Virus record (IMG/VR): IMGVR_UViG_3300028422_001968
Location: 1-30,199 of that record
DNA length: 30,199 nucleotides
From: a virus
Direction: 5' to 3' (one strand)
The stretch's first letter is position 1, and every line of letters begins with the position of its first letter. The notes below the pieces were generated by a model. The model ran no database searches, was not told the DNA's origin, and worked only from the letters and a program-made list of their open reading frames with translations. Made by a program: the position numbers and the translations under genes. Below are positions 1 to 7,883 of the stretch, in pieces.

Positions 1-792
1 TCAACCCTGCGGCTCCTGATAGTTCCATGTCAGACACTCGACTTTACGTTTTCCGGCGTTGCTTTTACCGGAAACGGACAGCGGTTTGTCGAAGTCCTTG
101 TACCTGATGCCGGGAATATCTCGCAGCGCGTCGATTTGCGGATCCGGATAGCTGGACAGCAGCCATCTTCCTTTGAGATCCGGCAGGATCATCAGAAGAT
201 CATAGAAAACGTCTTTTCCCGCTTTGTAGTGACCGCAATCGCTGTTGGCATAAGGCGGATCGAAGTAGAAAAACGTGTCCTTGGCATCGAATTTGGCGAT
301 GATATCCATGGCGTCGCGACAGAATATCTGCACTTCCTCCAGGCGTTCGGCCAGTTCCCGGGTGAAGGCCCGACGCCGGTTGGCGGTACTCCTGGCCGTG
401 TGCCCCTTGGAGAACGCGAACCCGCCGCACACGGTATGGCTGAACGTCAGCGCGGTCTGGCACCAGAAAGCCCAGGCGCGTTTCAGCGGCGTGTGCCCTT
501 CCGGATTTTTAATGATCATCTTGGATTCAAGATAGGCACTCTCGGCGTGAAGTGTACGCCGGATCATGCCCTGCAGCCGTTTGAAATCGGTCTGTGCAAC
601 CTGGTAAAAAATGACGGCCGCGTCGAGTTTGTCATTGATGACTTCGACGTCTGACTTTGGTTTTCCGAAGAACACGGCGCCGCCGCCGAAAAAAGGCTCG
701 ACGTAGGCGCGGTGGTCTCCGGGGATCAGCGGCAAAATGTGTTTTAACATTTGTGTTTTGCCGCCGTAGTAGATGATTGGTGATTTCACCAT
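1..792 (-). CDS. D12-class DNA adenine N6-methyltransferase (Dam-like)
   Basis: A 263-residue protein with the D12/Dam-family layout. An N-terminal SAM-binding segment has YYGGK (about residues 8-12) and PFFGGG (33-38). The catalytic motif IV is DPPY at residues 178-181. This family transfers a methyl group from S-adenosylmethionine to the N6 of adenine in a short DNA site. The target site cannot be read from the sequence. The start is supported by GGGAGG a few bases upstream of the ATG, and the stop codon is the first three bases of the window. It is the last visible gene of the leftward late operon, 20 bp after the spike gene. Inferred role: protecting phage DNA from host restriction or marking it for regulation. 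No partner endonuclease is visible, so an orphan phage methylase is most likely. Confidence 0.93.
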   Translation of the reverse strand: MVKSPIIYYGGKTQMLKHILPLIPGDHRAYVEPFFGGGAVFFGKPKSDVEVINDKLDAAVIFYQVAQTDFKRLQGMIRRTLHAESAYLESKMIIKNPEGHTPLKRAWAFWCQTALTFSHTVCGGFAFSKGHTARSTANRRRAFTRELAERLEEVQIFCRDAMDIIAKFDAKDTFFYFDPPYANSDCGHYKAGKDVFYDLLMILPDLKGRWLLSSYPDPQIDALRDIPGIRYKDFDKPLSVSGKSNAGKRKVECLTWNYQEPQG

Positions 793-812
793 ACACCTCC
801 CGGTTTTGTTGT

Positions 813-1859
813 TTATGTTTTGGTAAAGGCGTTGAGCTGCAGCTTCAAGCCTTCGATAATGGTCTTCTGTTCGGTTACAGCCGCCCCCTGGGAGATCGTG
901 CCGACGTCCGGGTGCGTGTGGCTGGCCAGCGTGGTCAGGGCGTTGATGACGGCGGTCATGAACGAGACATCGAGAACCAGCGCGTTGACCCCGTTCGTGC
1001 CTCCCTGAATTTTGTCCTCGTTTCTGACGGCGTTAATGCCCACGTTAGCGGATATGAGCCGGCAATAGCAGTCTTCGTCCTGGTTGTATGCGGCGCCGTA
1101 ACATTCGGCCTCCACCGGTACCTCGATTTTTTCGGATCCCGCGGCCATGTTTGCGTCGGCCGTGGTCAGTACCCGCACGTTGTCAGCGGCATCGGCGATG
1201 ATTGTTCCGAGTGGAATCATTAGTGGCACTGCGGTGTTAAGCCGTGAAAACGTGACCTTTCCAGTCGCCCGGGTTGCCGGACCGCCGATCCAGAGCTGAT
1301 TTCCCCGCATGGCCAGTTCTGATTGTTCGATGGCCGTGGTGCTTGATTTAAGGACGATTTTCCGGGCGGTCGTATTGTAATGGTCGGCCTGATCTCTGAT
1401 ATCCCGATTGGTGATCCGCGACCAGCTGCCGTTCCGATCGACTTCCTGAAATGAGTCGGCCGACTGCTGCCAGCGCATGGCCAGTTCGTCTATTTTGGGC
1501 AGTTTCAGATAGTGCGGCAGGACGGAACGCACGAACGGCAGGGTTTGCCGTCCGAATGCAAAAGCTATTTCAACGATGGTTCCGGGTTGCGGCAGACCGA
1601 CGAATCCTCGTTCCGGCGCCGCCGCGGGAAAAGCGACGGGAACGTCGCGGATCAGCGGCATATCTTCATCGATGGACAAGTCAGGGAGCAGCAAACGCAC
1701 ATCGACCGCGTATCTCGGCCGTTCGTCGGTGTGTTTCTCGCCGTTTTTCGGCGGATCCGGAATCCCGATGACAACGGCCAGCCGGGGAAGGTGTGTCCCG
1801 CTGTTCAGTTCCGGCCAATAGCGTTTGATAATGCTGGAAATCACTTGCTTCAGATTCAT
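813..1859 (-). CDS. Baseplate spike protein (gpV-like) with an inserted gpJ-like segment
   Basis: A 348-residue protein. The N-terminal 150 or so residues fit the OB-like part of P2 gpV-type baseplate proteins (the VGLPQPG segment and following). Near the C-terminus is an H-T-H motif (H314 and H316, in SHTHPD), the iron-binding pattern of contractile-phage spike tips. Between these, residues about 200-288 (FSR near 203, an IPLGT turn, a closing GGTN) follow the pattern of the baseplate J-family barrel. The gpJ homologue at 8410..9618 has the matching FSRSNT, IPAGT and APGTD landmarks. The start overlaps the hub stop codon as ATGA. Spike and hub neighbours fit together, since spike trimers sit on the hub and pierce the outer membrane. 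The spike call rests on position and the HxH motif. The J-like segment is seen by eye. Confidence 0.78.
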   Translation of the reverse strand: MNLKQVISSIIKRYWPELNSGTHLPRLAVVIGIPDPPKNGEKHTDERPRYAVDVRLLLPDLSIDEDMPLIRDVPVAFPAAAPERGFVGLPQPGTIVEIAFAFGRQTLPFVRSVLPHYLKLPKIDELAMRWQQSADSFQEVDRNGSWSRITNRDIRDQADHYNTTARKIVLKSSTTAIEQSELAMRGNQLWIGGPATRATGKVTFSRLNTAVPLMIPLGTIIADAADNVRVLTTADANMAAGSEKIEVPVEAECYGAAYNQDEDCYCRLISANVGINAVRNEDKIQGGTNGVNALVLDVSFMTAVINALTTLASHTHPDVGTISQGAAVTEQKTIIEGLKLQLNAFTKT

Positions 1860-2554
1860 GCCCAGCCCATCCTCATTTTTTCGTCGGTTGTGTTTATGGC
1901 GTTGATTTCACGTATGGGCCCGTCGCCGATTTGGATCCGCTGTCCCGGTCGTAACGACGGCAGCAGGGCGCAGGTCGTGCCGACAATTGACGTTTCAGTA
2001 AAAATATTTGCCGGCAGTTGAATGATTTTCTTGTCGGCCGACGTTCCGGCCGCGCTGCCGACGTAGATCGAACCGTCCGGCTGACACTGCCAGCGGAACC
2101 GGTCGATTTGTAAATGTTTTCCCAGCAGATCCAGCGCTTCGTAACCGCTGGCAATGTTGATGAAATGCGGAATACTTGTCTGGGCCCATTCGGATTCTTC
2201 AATATTGAATGCCAGACCGGTTTGCGCTGAGAGCTCCGTCAATACATCCCGGGCGGTGACATTCCGGAGCGCTATTGGCCATCGTGCGGCCAATACGGCG
2301 CCCATTTCCCGGATCATCAGCCTAACCTGGCATTTGTCGATTCGCGTACAGCTTTCAATATAGCCGGTGAACCAGCGGGAAATCTTTTTCAATTCCCCGA
2401 TAATCCCCATATCGAGCGTGACCAGTCCGGAACACATTTCATCACTTTTGATCGTGGCAATGCCGCGACCGGGCGATTCGATTTCCAGTGTCCAGCTGTC
2501 GCTGACCAGATGTTTCCTTACCCCGTTGACGGTAAATATTTTTAAATATTTCAT
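1856..2554 (-). CDS. Baseplate hub protein (gpD / gp27-like)
   Basis: A 232-residue protein placed immediately before the spike gene, with ATGA overlaps on both sides (2551..2554 and 1856..1859), so the three genes are probably translationally coupled. The segment around ARDVLTELSAQTGLAF (about residues 100-115) is the helix-and-loop pattern seen in phage late-control gene D and gp27-type hubs, which form the ring carrying the central spike. P2 gpD is considerably longer (387 residues), so this is a compact version. No enzymatic motif is seen. The function is inferred from this segment, the size class and the spike neighbour. It could instead be another hub-proximal baseplate protein. Confidence 0.65.
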   Translation of the reverse strand: MKYLKIFTVNGVRKHLVSDSWTLEIESPGRGIATIKSDEMCSGLVTLDMGIIGELKKISRWFTGYIESCTRIDKCQVRLMIREMGAVLAARWPIALRNVTARDVLTELSAQTGLAFNIEESEWAQTSIPHFINIASGYEALDLLGKHLQIDRFRWQCQPDGSIYVGSAAGTSADKKIIQLPANIFTETSIVGTTCALLPSLRPGQRIQIGDGPIREINAINTTDEKMRMGWA

Positions 2555-3063
2555 TCTTTTGCTTTTTCGACGGCCTGATTGATTTTTTCCGGGTCGCTGC
2601 TGGTTACTTTTTCCGTCCCATCCGCATTCGCAGCCTGAACTTCGGTTTTTTCATTGTCGCGCTCTTCGCGTTTTTCCGCCACGGACTGGTGTTCCTGGAG
2701 CGTTAATGAAACATCATAGCAGCGCAATCCTTCGCTCTCTCTTGCCTGGATGTCATCGACGAAAATCACCTGCCGGATTTTCGCGGCCGAACACAACGGA
2801 TCGGAAACGGCATAAACCTGTGGCGAACCATTGCTGTCGTCGGCTCCCGCCATGTCCAGCAGCTTGGTCAGACCGTCGCTTTTGTCCATCGGGATCTGCA
2901 GCGCCACACTGACCTTTTTGGGTTTATTTCCCGCGGATGAAAACGCCGAGCTGCTGCTTTGTCCGCTGAGGTCTTTGCGTTCAAAACTTGCCGTTATGCT
3001 TATTTTTACGTTTTTGCCGATGCTTTCCAGCGTCAGCTCGGTTCCGCTTCCGGACAATATCAT
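2551..3063 (-). CDS. Probable small baseplate or tail protein
   Basis: A 170-residue protein with GGAG just upstream of its ATG and an ATGA overlap with the hub gene. Residues 1-125 look like a beta-rich structural domain. From about residue 125 to the end the chain is charged and low in complexity (many K, E, D, N and S), which suggests a flexible tail. P2-like phages place gpU, gpX or similar small tail-tip proteins next to the hub and spike genes, and this gene holds that slot. I do not recognise the family with certainty. The structural assignment is from position and composition. Confidence 0.5.
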   Translation of the reverse strand: MILSGSGTELTLESIGKNVKISITASFERKDLSGQSSSSAFSSAGNKPKKVSVALQIPMDKSDGLTKLLDMAGADDSNGSPQVYAVSDPLCSAAKIRQVIFVDDIQARESEGLRCYDVSLTLQEHQSVAEKREERDNEKTEVQAANADGTEKVTSSDPEKINQAVEKAKE

Positions 3064-3084
3064 TTTTCTCCTCCAGCCGTGGCT

Positions 3085-3621
3085 TCACACATCGTAATAT
3101 TCCTCGATCAGCTTGATGCTGGTCCGTTCGATTTCCGCCAGGCGTTTCACCCGGGCTTCGTCGTAGTCCGGCGTTTCATCGTAATACTCGTAGAAATCCG
3201 GCGGCAACGGTTTGTCGGCCCAGAATGCCGCGTCCCCGCCCAACTTCAGCGCCTCGATGTATTCCGTGCGCCGGGAATTCCGCAGCGGCCGCAGAATCTT
3301 GCTGCCGTCGTCGATCTGGGTCTGCAGGTTTTTGGCGAACCAGAAATCCATCTTGCGTTTCCACGCCAGCCCGTCGGCCACCGACTTGAATTCCAGCGGA
3401 AACGTATAGCCCCAGTCATGCGGATGGCTGGTCGGATTGATATTCATGCCGTAAACGGTGTCCGGCGTCAGATGATACGTCCAGGACGTTTCCGAGCCGA
3501 CGCCGTTGGCCACTTCGTCGACCATCTCCGGGCAGTACTGCAGCATCAGCAGATAATCCTCCGGCCCCCGCAGCAGTAACCGTTTGGTCTCGATGAAAAC
3601 CTTGTCGATGTCCATTTTCAT
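3085..3621 (-). CDS. Phage protein with HDWxY-type motif, function unknown
   Basis: A 178-residue soluble protein. Its recognisable features are NGVGSE near residues 39-44, a PDTVYGMNINP stretch and then HPHDWGY, followed by a basic helical region (LRPLRNSRRTEYIEALKLGGDAAFW). This order resembles small phage proteins with a conserved HD-W-Y signature that recalls phospholipase A2-like or DUF1353-type proteins. That resemblance is from memory and was not computed. The start overlaps the lipoprotein stop (ATGA), and no good Shine-Dalgarno is visible, so translation is probably coupled. Its place beside a small membrane protein and a lipoprotein suggests a role in lysis or the cell envelope, but a structural role is equally possible. 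Confidence 0.5.
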   Translation of the reverse strand: MKMDIDKVFIETKRLLLRGPEDYLLMLQYCPEMVDEVANGVGSETSWTYHLTPDTVYGMNINPTSHPHDWGYTFPLEFKSVADGLAWKRKMDFWFAKNLQTQIDDGSKILRPLRNSRRTEYIEALKLGGDAAFWADKPLPPDFYEYYDETPDYDEARVKRLAEIERTSIKLIEEYYDV

Positions 3622-4145
3622 GGCGTAATAACTCCGCTGTCGGTTTCGGCCTTGTCGGTTGAGGTTCCTCCGGAAGATACGCCGTTGCCGCTTGTGGATG
3701 TACTGGCGGAGCCTTTCCCCGTGGAACTGGAAATGCCGGTGGCGCCCATGCTGACGTTATTTGCCCTCAGTGCGGTTACCACATTTGCCAACCCATCAAG
3801 CTGTTCGCGGGTTAATCCCTGTGGAACCGTCAAAATTGCATGGTCTGCGTTGCCTCCTTCAAGATCAAATGTTGGTAGCGGATCTTCGGTACTGGCAAAA
3901 ACAGCTTTGATTTTTGCAACCCAGCCGGTCGTATACACCAGACAGGTTTTGTTCTTGGTCGACTCGGTAATAGTTTTTGCAATTGATTCGTTGGTTTCGG
4001 TTATTCGAGAGACCTTTCCGGTTGTCGGATCGATGTCTGAAATTTTTGTCGTACTGCATCCGGCCAGCGCCATCAGCATGACGATCGCCGCCATGACGAT
4101 CAACCCGGCCAGCAACATTTTTCCCATTTGTCTCATCGCTCTCAT
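3618..4145 (-). CDS. Predicted phage lipoprotein
   Basis: A 175-residue protein with a lipoprotein signal: a basic N-terminus, a hydrophobic stretch (residues 10-28) and the lipobox L-A-G-C with Cys30 as the lipidation site. The mature part has a middle domain and a long Ser/Thr/Gly-rich C-terminal tail of low complexity (about 128-175). AAGGAG lies about 10 bases upstream of the ATG. It would be anchored in a membrane of the host envelope. In this position, beside a small one-helix membrane protein, it could serve as an outer-membrane spanin-like component. It is larger than classical Rz1 and not proline-rich, so that remains an inference. Confidence 0.7.
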   Translation of the reverse strand: MRAMRQMGKMLLAGLIVMAAIVMLMALAGCSTTKISDIDPTTGKVSRITETNESIAKTITESTKNKTCLVYTTGWVAKIKAVFASTEDPLPTFDLEGGNADHAILTVPQGLTREQLDGLANVVTALRANNVSMGATGISSSTGKGSASTSTSGNGVSSGGTSTDKAETDSGVITP

Positions 4146-4160
4146 GATAATATCACTCCT

Positions 4161-4475
4161 TTATTGTTCCGGGACGATCCCGGCGATTTTTACCCGTTCG
4201 TCCGGCTGTCTGGAGATCATCAACAGCCGGGTCATGTCCTGACGCAGTTCGGCCAGCTCCTGCTTGACCTCTTTGAAATCTTCTTTTTGTTCCAGTTCGT
4301 GCCTGGCGATCGCGGTTTTAACCGTGCCCAGCTCCTGGATCGCGGTGGCCGCCTGGTTGAACCATCTCCCGGCATAGTCGACCGTGGCGAATACCCCGTA
4401 AACCGCCGTGATTCCCGCAGCGGCGATGCTGGCGTATTTGCCGATGCTGATGCCCTCCTTTTTTACGTATGCCAT
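4161..4475 (-). CDS. Small membrane protein with coiled coil, holin or i-spanin-like candidate
   Basis: A 104-residue protein with one hydrophobic segment near residues 10-30 (IGKYASIAAAGITAVYGVFA) and then a charged helix with heptad-like spacing (about 45-95, rich in E, K, L and Q) that should form a coiled coil. AAGGAGGGGG sits just before the ATG. One membrane helix plus a coiled coil fits XhlA-type accessory holins or an inner-membrane spanin. It lies between the fibre assembly gene and the lipoprotein, a plausible lysis cassette. A structural tail-tip role cannot be excluded. Confidence 0.55.
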   Translation of the reverse strand: MAYVKKEGISIGKYASIAAAGITAVYGVFATVDYAGRWFNQAATAIQELGTVKTAIARHELEQKEDFKEVKQELAELRQDMTRLLMISRQPDERVKIAGIVPEQ

Positions 4476-4485
4476 AGCCCCCTCC

Positions 4486-4971
4486 TTATAGTGATTTTAG
4501 CTTGTTCCAGTAGTATTCCAGGGCGGCGCAATCGATCGCCGTCATGCCGGTCGTTCCGTCCGGAGCGGTACACGCCAGGCATTTGGCCAGAGCCGTGTCC
4601 ACCGTATCGACGGACGGGGCCAGATCGAGGCCGGTATATTTTTCGTTCAGGCTGGAAACGTATGCGGCAAAAGCCGCTTCGAGTTGCGTTTTCTGCTGTG
4701 CCTTGACCGCCGCCGCCTGTTCCGCCGCCGCCTTGGCCGCCTCGTTAATCAGCCATGATTCGGTTGCCGCGTCCCAGCCGCTGGCGAATGCGGGTTTGAC
4801 CGGCGCATTGACCGGCAAACCGTCCGCCCCCGGCTTGATCTCAAAACCGTTGGACTGCCCGTCCAGCAGCCCGGCGTGGCGTTCCGGCGTGATCTCGACC
4901 GCGTCGGCAGGGATTTCCAGGTGTATTTCATCGTCAAAAAAACCGTTATTCGATTGAGAATAGAAAATCAT
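4486..4971 (-). CDS. Tail fibre assembly protein (Tfa / gpG-like)
   Basis: A 161-residue protein beginning MIFYSQSNNGFF, followed by IPADAVEITPERHAGLLDG. This is the hallmark N-terminus of phage tail fibre assembly chaperones (P2 gpG, lambda Tfa, Mu gpU family). An Ala- and Gln-rich helical middle (about 75-105) precedes a short C-terminal domain. Proteins of this family help fold or trimerise the fibre tip and may stay attached to it. The gene lies 15 bp downstream of the fibre gene, the standard arrangement. AGGAG upstream of the ATG supports the start. Confidence 0.88.
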   Translation of the reverse strand: MIFYSQSNNGFFDDEIHLEIPADAVEITPERHAGLLDGQSNGFEIKPGADGLPVNAPVKPAFASGWDAATESWLINEAAKAAAEQAAAVKAQQKTQLEAAFAAYVSSLNEKYTGLDLAPSVDTVDTALAKCLACTAPDGTTGMTAIDCAALEYYWNKLKSL

Positions 4972-4986
4972 TTTGTTTTTCTCCTG

Positions 4987-6897
4987 TTAATAGCCGATGG
5001 CCCGCCAGTAGGCATACTGAAGGCCGGTCGGTGCCGATGAACTGTCGCGGTCGAAGACCACCGTGATCTCGGAATTGCTGTTGGCATAGGTATTGATGGC
5101 GATACACCCGCCCCCGGCGGTGGCCGCCTTCAGATTTCCGGTCACGTTGATGCAGGCGTTGGGAAATGCGATCGGCAAGGTTACCGTCACCGCCGTGCCC
5201 AACGTGCTGCCGTCCTCGACCAACGTGGCGGAAACCACCCCCCACTGCTCGATGGTGGCGCCCCCGTTGCCGTCCTGCGGCAGTTTCTGATAGCCGGAAG
5301 CCGCCCGTGAGGCGACATAGCCCGGCAGCGGAGTATAGACCGCCTGTCCTGCCGTATGGACCGTCGTACCGGTGATGACTGCCCCGTCCAGACTGGACGC
5401 ATAGACATATACGCCGGTGGCGGGGCGGGTCCCGGTGTTGGCCGGATTGTAGTTTTTGATTGCGCTGTTGAGGGCATAGATGCCATATGCGCCGCCCTCG
5501 AGATTGACCCCGGACAGCAGCAGATTGCTGTTGTCGATGCTGATGCCGCGCGAGGTCCCGGGCGAGGTCACCGCGTTCGGCAGCGCCACGCTGGCGTAAA
5601 ACAGATAGACCCGGTTGGCGTTGGTGATGGTCAGTCCGTAGCAGTAATCCGTAGCCGTATTGACTGCGGTGTTCCGGATATTGATGCGGGAAAGCTCGAC
5701 CGTTGCCGGGCAATCCTGTATCGCCACGACACCGCTGGCGCCGGTCAACGCTCCTCCGAACAATACCGCCTTGTTATTCGTGGTGGTCAACGCGGCCAGC
5801 CGGACTTTTCCCCCATAGAATTTACGTATGACTATGGTGGCGTCCTGATAGTAATACCCGTCATTGAAATTCAAGGCCGGAACGCAGCCGTTGACGTTTC
5901 TGATCGTCGCGTCTATTGCCGCCTGGATCTGGGCGGATGTGACTGCCTGTTTGTACCGTGCCCAGGTGGTTGCCAGCCCGGTTTCCGTGGCGGTGGTCGT
6001 GGTCGCCCAGCGGATGGTCGAGGTGAACACCTCGGTCAGCAGAAACGTGCCGTTGAAATTGACCGTATTCCCGATATTTACATAGTCCCCGGCCTCAAAC
6101 CCGTGGGTTCCGGTCAACGTCGCTGACGCGGTCGTGCCGTCGGCGGTGATGGCGGAGACCAGCACCGACGGTTTGCCGGAAATGCCGAATGTCACGGACA
6201 TATCGGCGGCCAGCCCTTTCGCGTATTGCGGATGCGGATTATCCGCCGCCACATGATCCGCCACGGATCCGGCCGGTTCGAATTTGCCCGGATGCGGACT
6301 GGCGGAAGAATTGTGGGTGGAGACGGATCCGGCCGGTTCGAATTTGCCCGGATGCGGACTGGCGGAAGAATTATGTGTGGCCACGGAACCCAGCGGCTCG
6401 TAGCGGTCGTCATGATTGTGATCATAGGCGGCATATAACCCGTCCAGATCCCATTGCCAGGTTTCGGCGTTGACGGTGATTCCCGTGAGATCGGAGACGT
6501 TATTGATCTGCAGCGCAAAATTTTTGCAGAGGATATTCCCGATGCGCAGTCCGGAAGTGGCGAATTTCAAATGCCGCGGAACATGGCAGACCGCCACCAG
6601 TACGTTTTCCGCGCTGGAATAAAGCCCGATCCAGTTGATGTAGAAATCGCCGATCTCGGCATTAAGAATTTTTGAATAGACGATGGTATCGGCGCCATTG
6701 AGACCGCACTGCTGAACATCGCATTGCATCATGATGTTCCCTGCTGCCGGCAACACGGTATTCACGGACGGAGCGACGTCGGCATCGAGCCCGGGAATGT
6801 CCGCAAAGATGAATTTATCCACATTCAATGTTTGATTGTTCGCTATTTTCTGAGCGATCAGCGCCGCTCCCGCCGCGGTTATTGTTGAGTTAGACAC
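4987..6897 (-). CDS. Tail fibre protein (gpH-like)
   Basis: A 636-residue fibre. Residues 1-155 form the baseplate-attaching domain typical of P2 gpH-type fibres. Residues about 165-225 hold three 20-residue units (EP-GSV, then HNSSASPHPGK or HVAADNPHPQY), encoded by a 60-bp tandem repeat. A long beta-rich shaft follows (about 280-520), and the C-terminus (about 540-636) should be the receptor-binding tip. The start codon is GTG at 6895..6897, chosen because GGAGGAGG lies 6 bases upstream. That site is inside the portal gene, which this gene overlaps by 8 bp. The next gene is the matching assembly chaperone. The distal domain, which sets host specificity, is not one I recognise. Confidence 0.87.
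   Translation of the reverse strand: MSNSTITAAGAALIAQKIANNQTLNVDKFIFADIPGLDADVAPSVNTVLPAAGNIMMQCDVQQCGLNGADTIVYSKILNAEIGDFYINWIGLYSSAENVLVAVCHVPRHLKFATSGLRIGNILCKNFALQINNVSDLTGITVNAETWQWDLDGLYAAYDHNHDDRYEPLGSVATHNSSASPHPGKFEPAGSVSTHNSSASPHPGKFEPAGSVADHVAADNPHPQYAKGLAADMSVTFGISGKPSVLVSAITADGTTASATLTGTHGFEAGDYVNIGNTVNFNGTFLLTEVFTSTIRWATTTTATETGLATTWARYKQAVTSAQIQAAIDATIRNVNGCVPALNFNDGYYYQDATIVIRKFYGGKVRLAALTTTNNKAVLFGGALTGASGVVAIQDCPATVELSRINIRNTAVNTATDYCYGLTITNANRVYLFYASVALPNAVTSPGTSRGISIDNSNLLLSGVNLEGGAYGIYALNSAIKNYNPANTGTRPATGVYVYASSLDGAVITGTTVHTAGQAVYTPLPGYVASRAASGYQKLPQDGNGGATIEQWGVVSATLVEDGSTLGTAVTVTLPIAFPNACINVTGNLKAATAGGGCIAINTYANSNSEITVVFDRDSSSAPTGLQYAYWRAIGY
6263..6372 (-). repeat. Tandem 60-bp repeat inside the tail fibre gene
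   Basis: Two 50-base stretches (6263..6312 and 6323..6372) are identical and start 60 bases apart. A third, diverged copy of the encoded 20-residue unit lies on each side at the protein level. The exact identity of two copies implies recent duplication or gene conversion. The repeat encodes the EPAGSV...HNSSASPHPGK unit and probably sets the length of the fibre neck. Confidence 0.95.
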
Positions 6898-7882
6898 TTT
6901 GGGCCTCCTCCTCCGGTTTTAAATTGAATTTCAGTCTCAGTGCCGCCGGCAACTGTTCGTTGATATCGATGAACGGTTGCGCCATGGCGCAGACCTCTGT
7001 GCGAATGTAAACTCGTTCCACCTTCTCCGGATCTCCCAGCGAACTGGTCCCCTGGGGAATTATTCCCATCAACACCGGCGGCACCCGATGCGCCTCCCGG
7101 ACGTCGTTTGCCGAGAGGTTTTTGATGTTGATAAATTCGTCTTTCTGCCCGATGTCGCCGATCGGAATTATCTGGATCGCCTTTTCGCCGCCGTTCGCGA
7201 TGTGGATATACGCGCTTTTGAAGTTGCCGACGCCTTTGCCTTCCCGGAATCGCTGTTCCAATTCTTTCTTCAGCTCCGGGTGCAGTTTGGCGTCGTTGGT
7301 GTACAGAATGTAACCCAGGTGTGCCCCATTGACGTAATAGCGGCGCCGGAACAGGGTCGCGTCCTGATTCAACAATGCCGACTGCAGTCCGCCGATCCAA
7401 TCGGGCATGCCGTAAATCTGCTGGTCGGTGTCGTATTCCTTGATCTGGATTACTTCCTGGTGATTGAAATCAAGATAAGAGCCGTTTTCGAGCAATAATC
7501 TGAAGCCGCGATTGTCGGTCATAACCCGCATGTTGATGGCCGGAATGTGGCGCAAGGCGGTAATCTGGCCAAACAGATTCCGGAGGGTTTGAACGTAAGC
7601 GTTGCCGAAGGTCAGCAGATCGGTAGCCGCCGCCCGAAAATGCCCGGGAGCCAGACCTCCGCCGGTATAAGCGTTGGCGATCATGTTGCGGCGAAAAAGC
7701 ACACATGACCCGTGCTGGCCGTTGGCCCGGCGCATTCTGCTGAGTCCGGACATCGATACCGGCGGTTCGTAGTATTCGCCGGCGGAATTGGGAAATGTTC
7801 CCAGGTAATCCAGAATTCGTTCCGAGTGCACCGGTTCCGGTTCGCCGAACGTGAAAAAGTTTTCGTTTTGTGTTTTCGCCAT
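6890..7882 (-). CDS. Portal protein (P2 gpQ / PBSX family)
   Basis: A 330-residue protein with the features of P2-type portals: the N-terminal FTFGEPEPV segment, YYEPPVS, a central GNAYVQ and HIPA region, YGMPDWIGGLQSALL, and a C-terminal segment with REAHRVPPVLMGIIPQG. The length is close to P2 gpQ (344 residues). Twelve copies form the DNA gate at the unique capsid vertex, to which the terminase docks. In P2 the portal gene is next to the large terminase gene. Here it lies between the gpI-like and tail fibre genes, about 11 kb from the terminase, and is transcribed with the tail genes. Family assignment is confident and the position is unusual. It overlaps the fibre start by 8 bp. Confidence 0.92.
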   Translation of the reverse strand: MAKTQNENFFTFGEPEPVHSERILDYLGTFPNSAGEYYEPPVSMSGLSRMRRANGQHGSCVLFRRNMIANAYTGGGLAPGHFRAAATDLLTFGNAYVQTLRNLFGQITALRHIPAINMRVMTDNRGFRLLLENGSYLDFNHQEVIQIKEYDTDQQIYGMPDWIGGLQSALLNQDATLFRRRYYVNGAHLGYILYTNDAKLHPELKKELEQRFREGKGVGNFKSAYIHIANGGEKAIQIIPIGDIGQKDEFINIKNLSANDVREAHRVPPVLMGIIPQGTSSLGDPEKVERVYIRTEVCAMAQPFIDINEQLPAALRLKFNLKPEEEAQSV

Positions 7883-7883
7883 A

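Noticed and set aside
4946-5713. A 255-residue minus-strand frame inside the tail fibre gene
   Set aside because: It is an alternative frame, rich in Arg, Gln and Gly, of the clearly recognised fibre.
6222-6402. The fibre repeat as a possible CRISPR array
   Set aside because: The units are contiguous coding repeats in frame with the fibre, without variable spacers.
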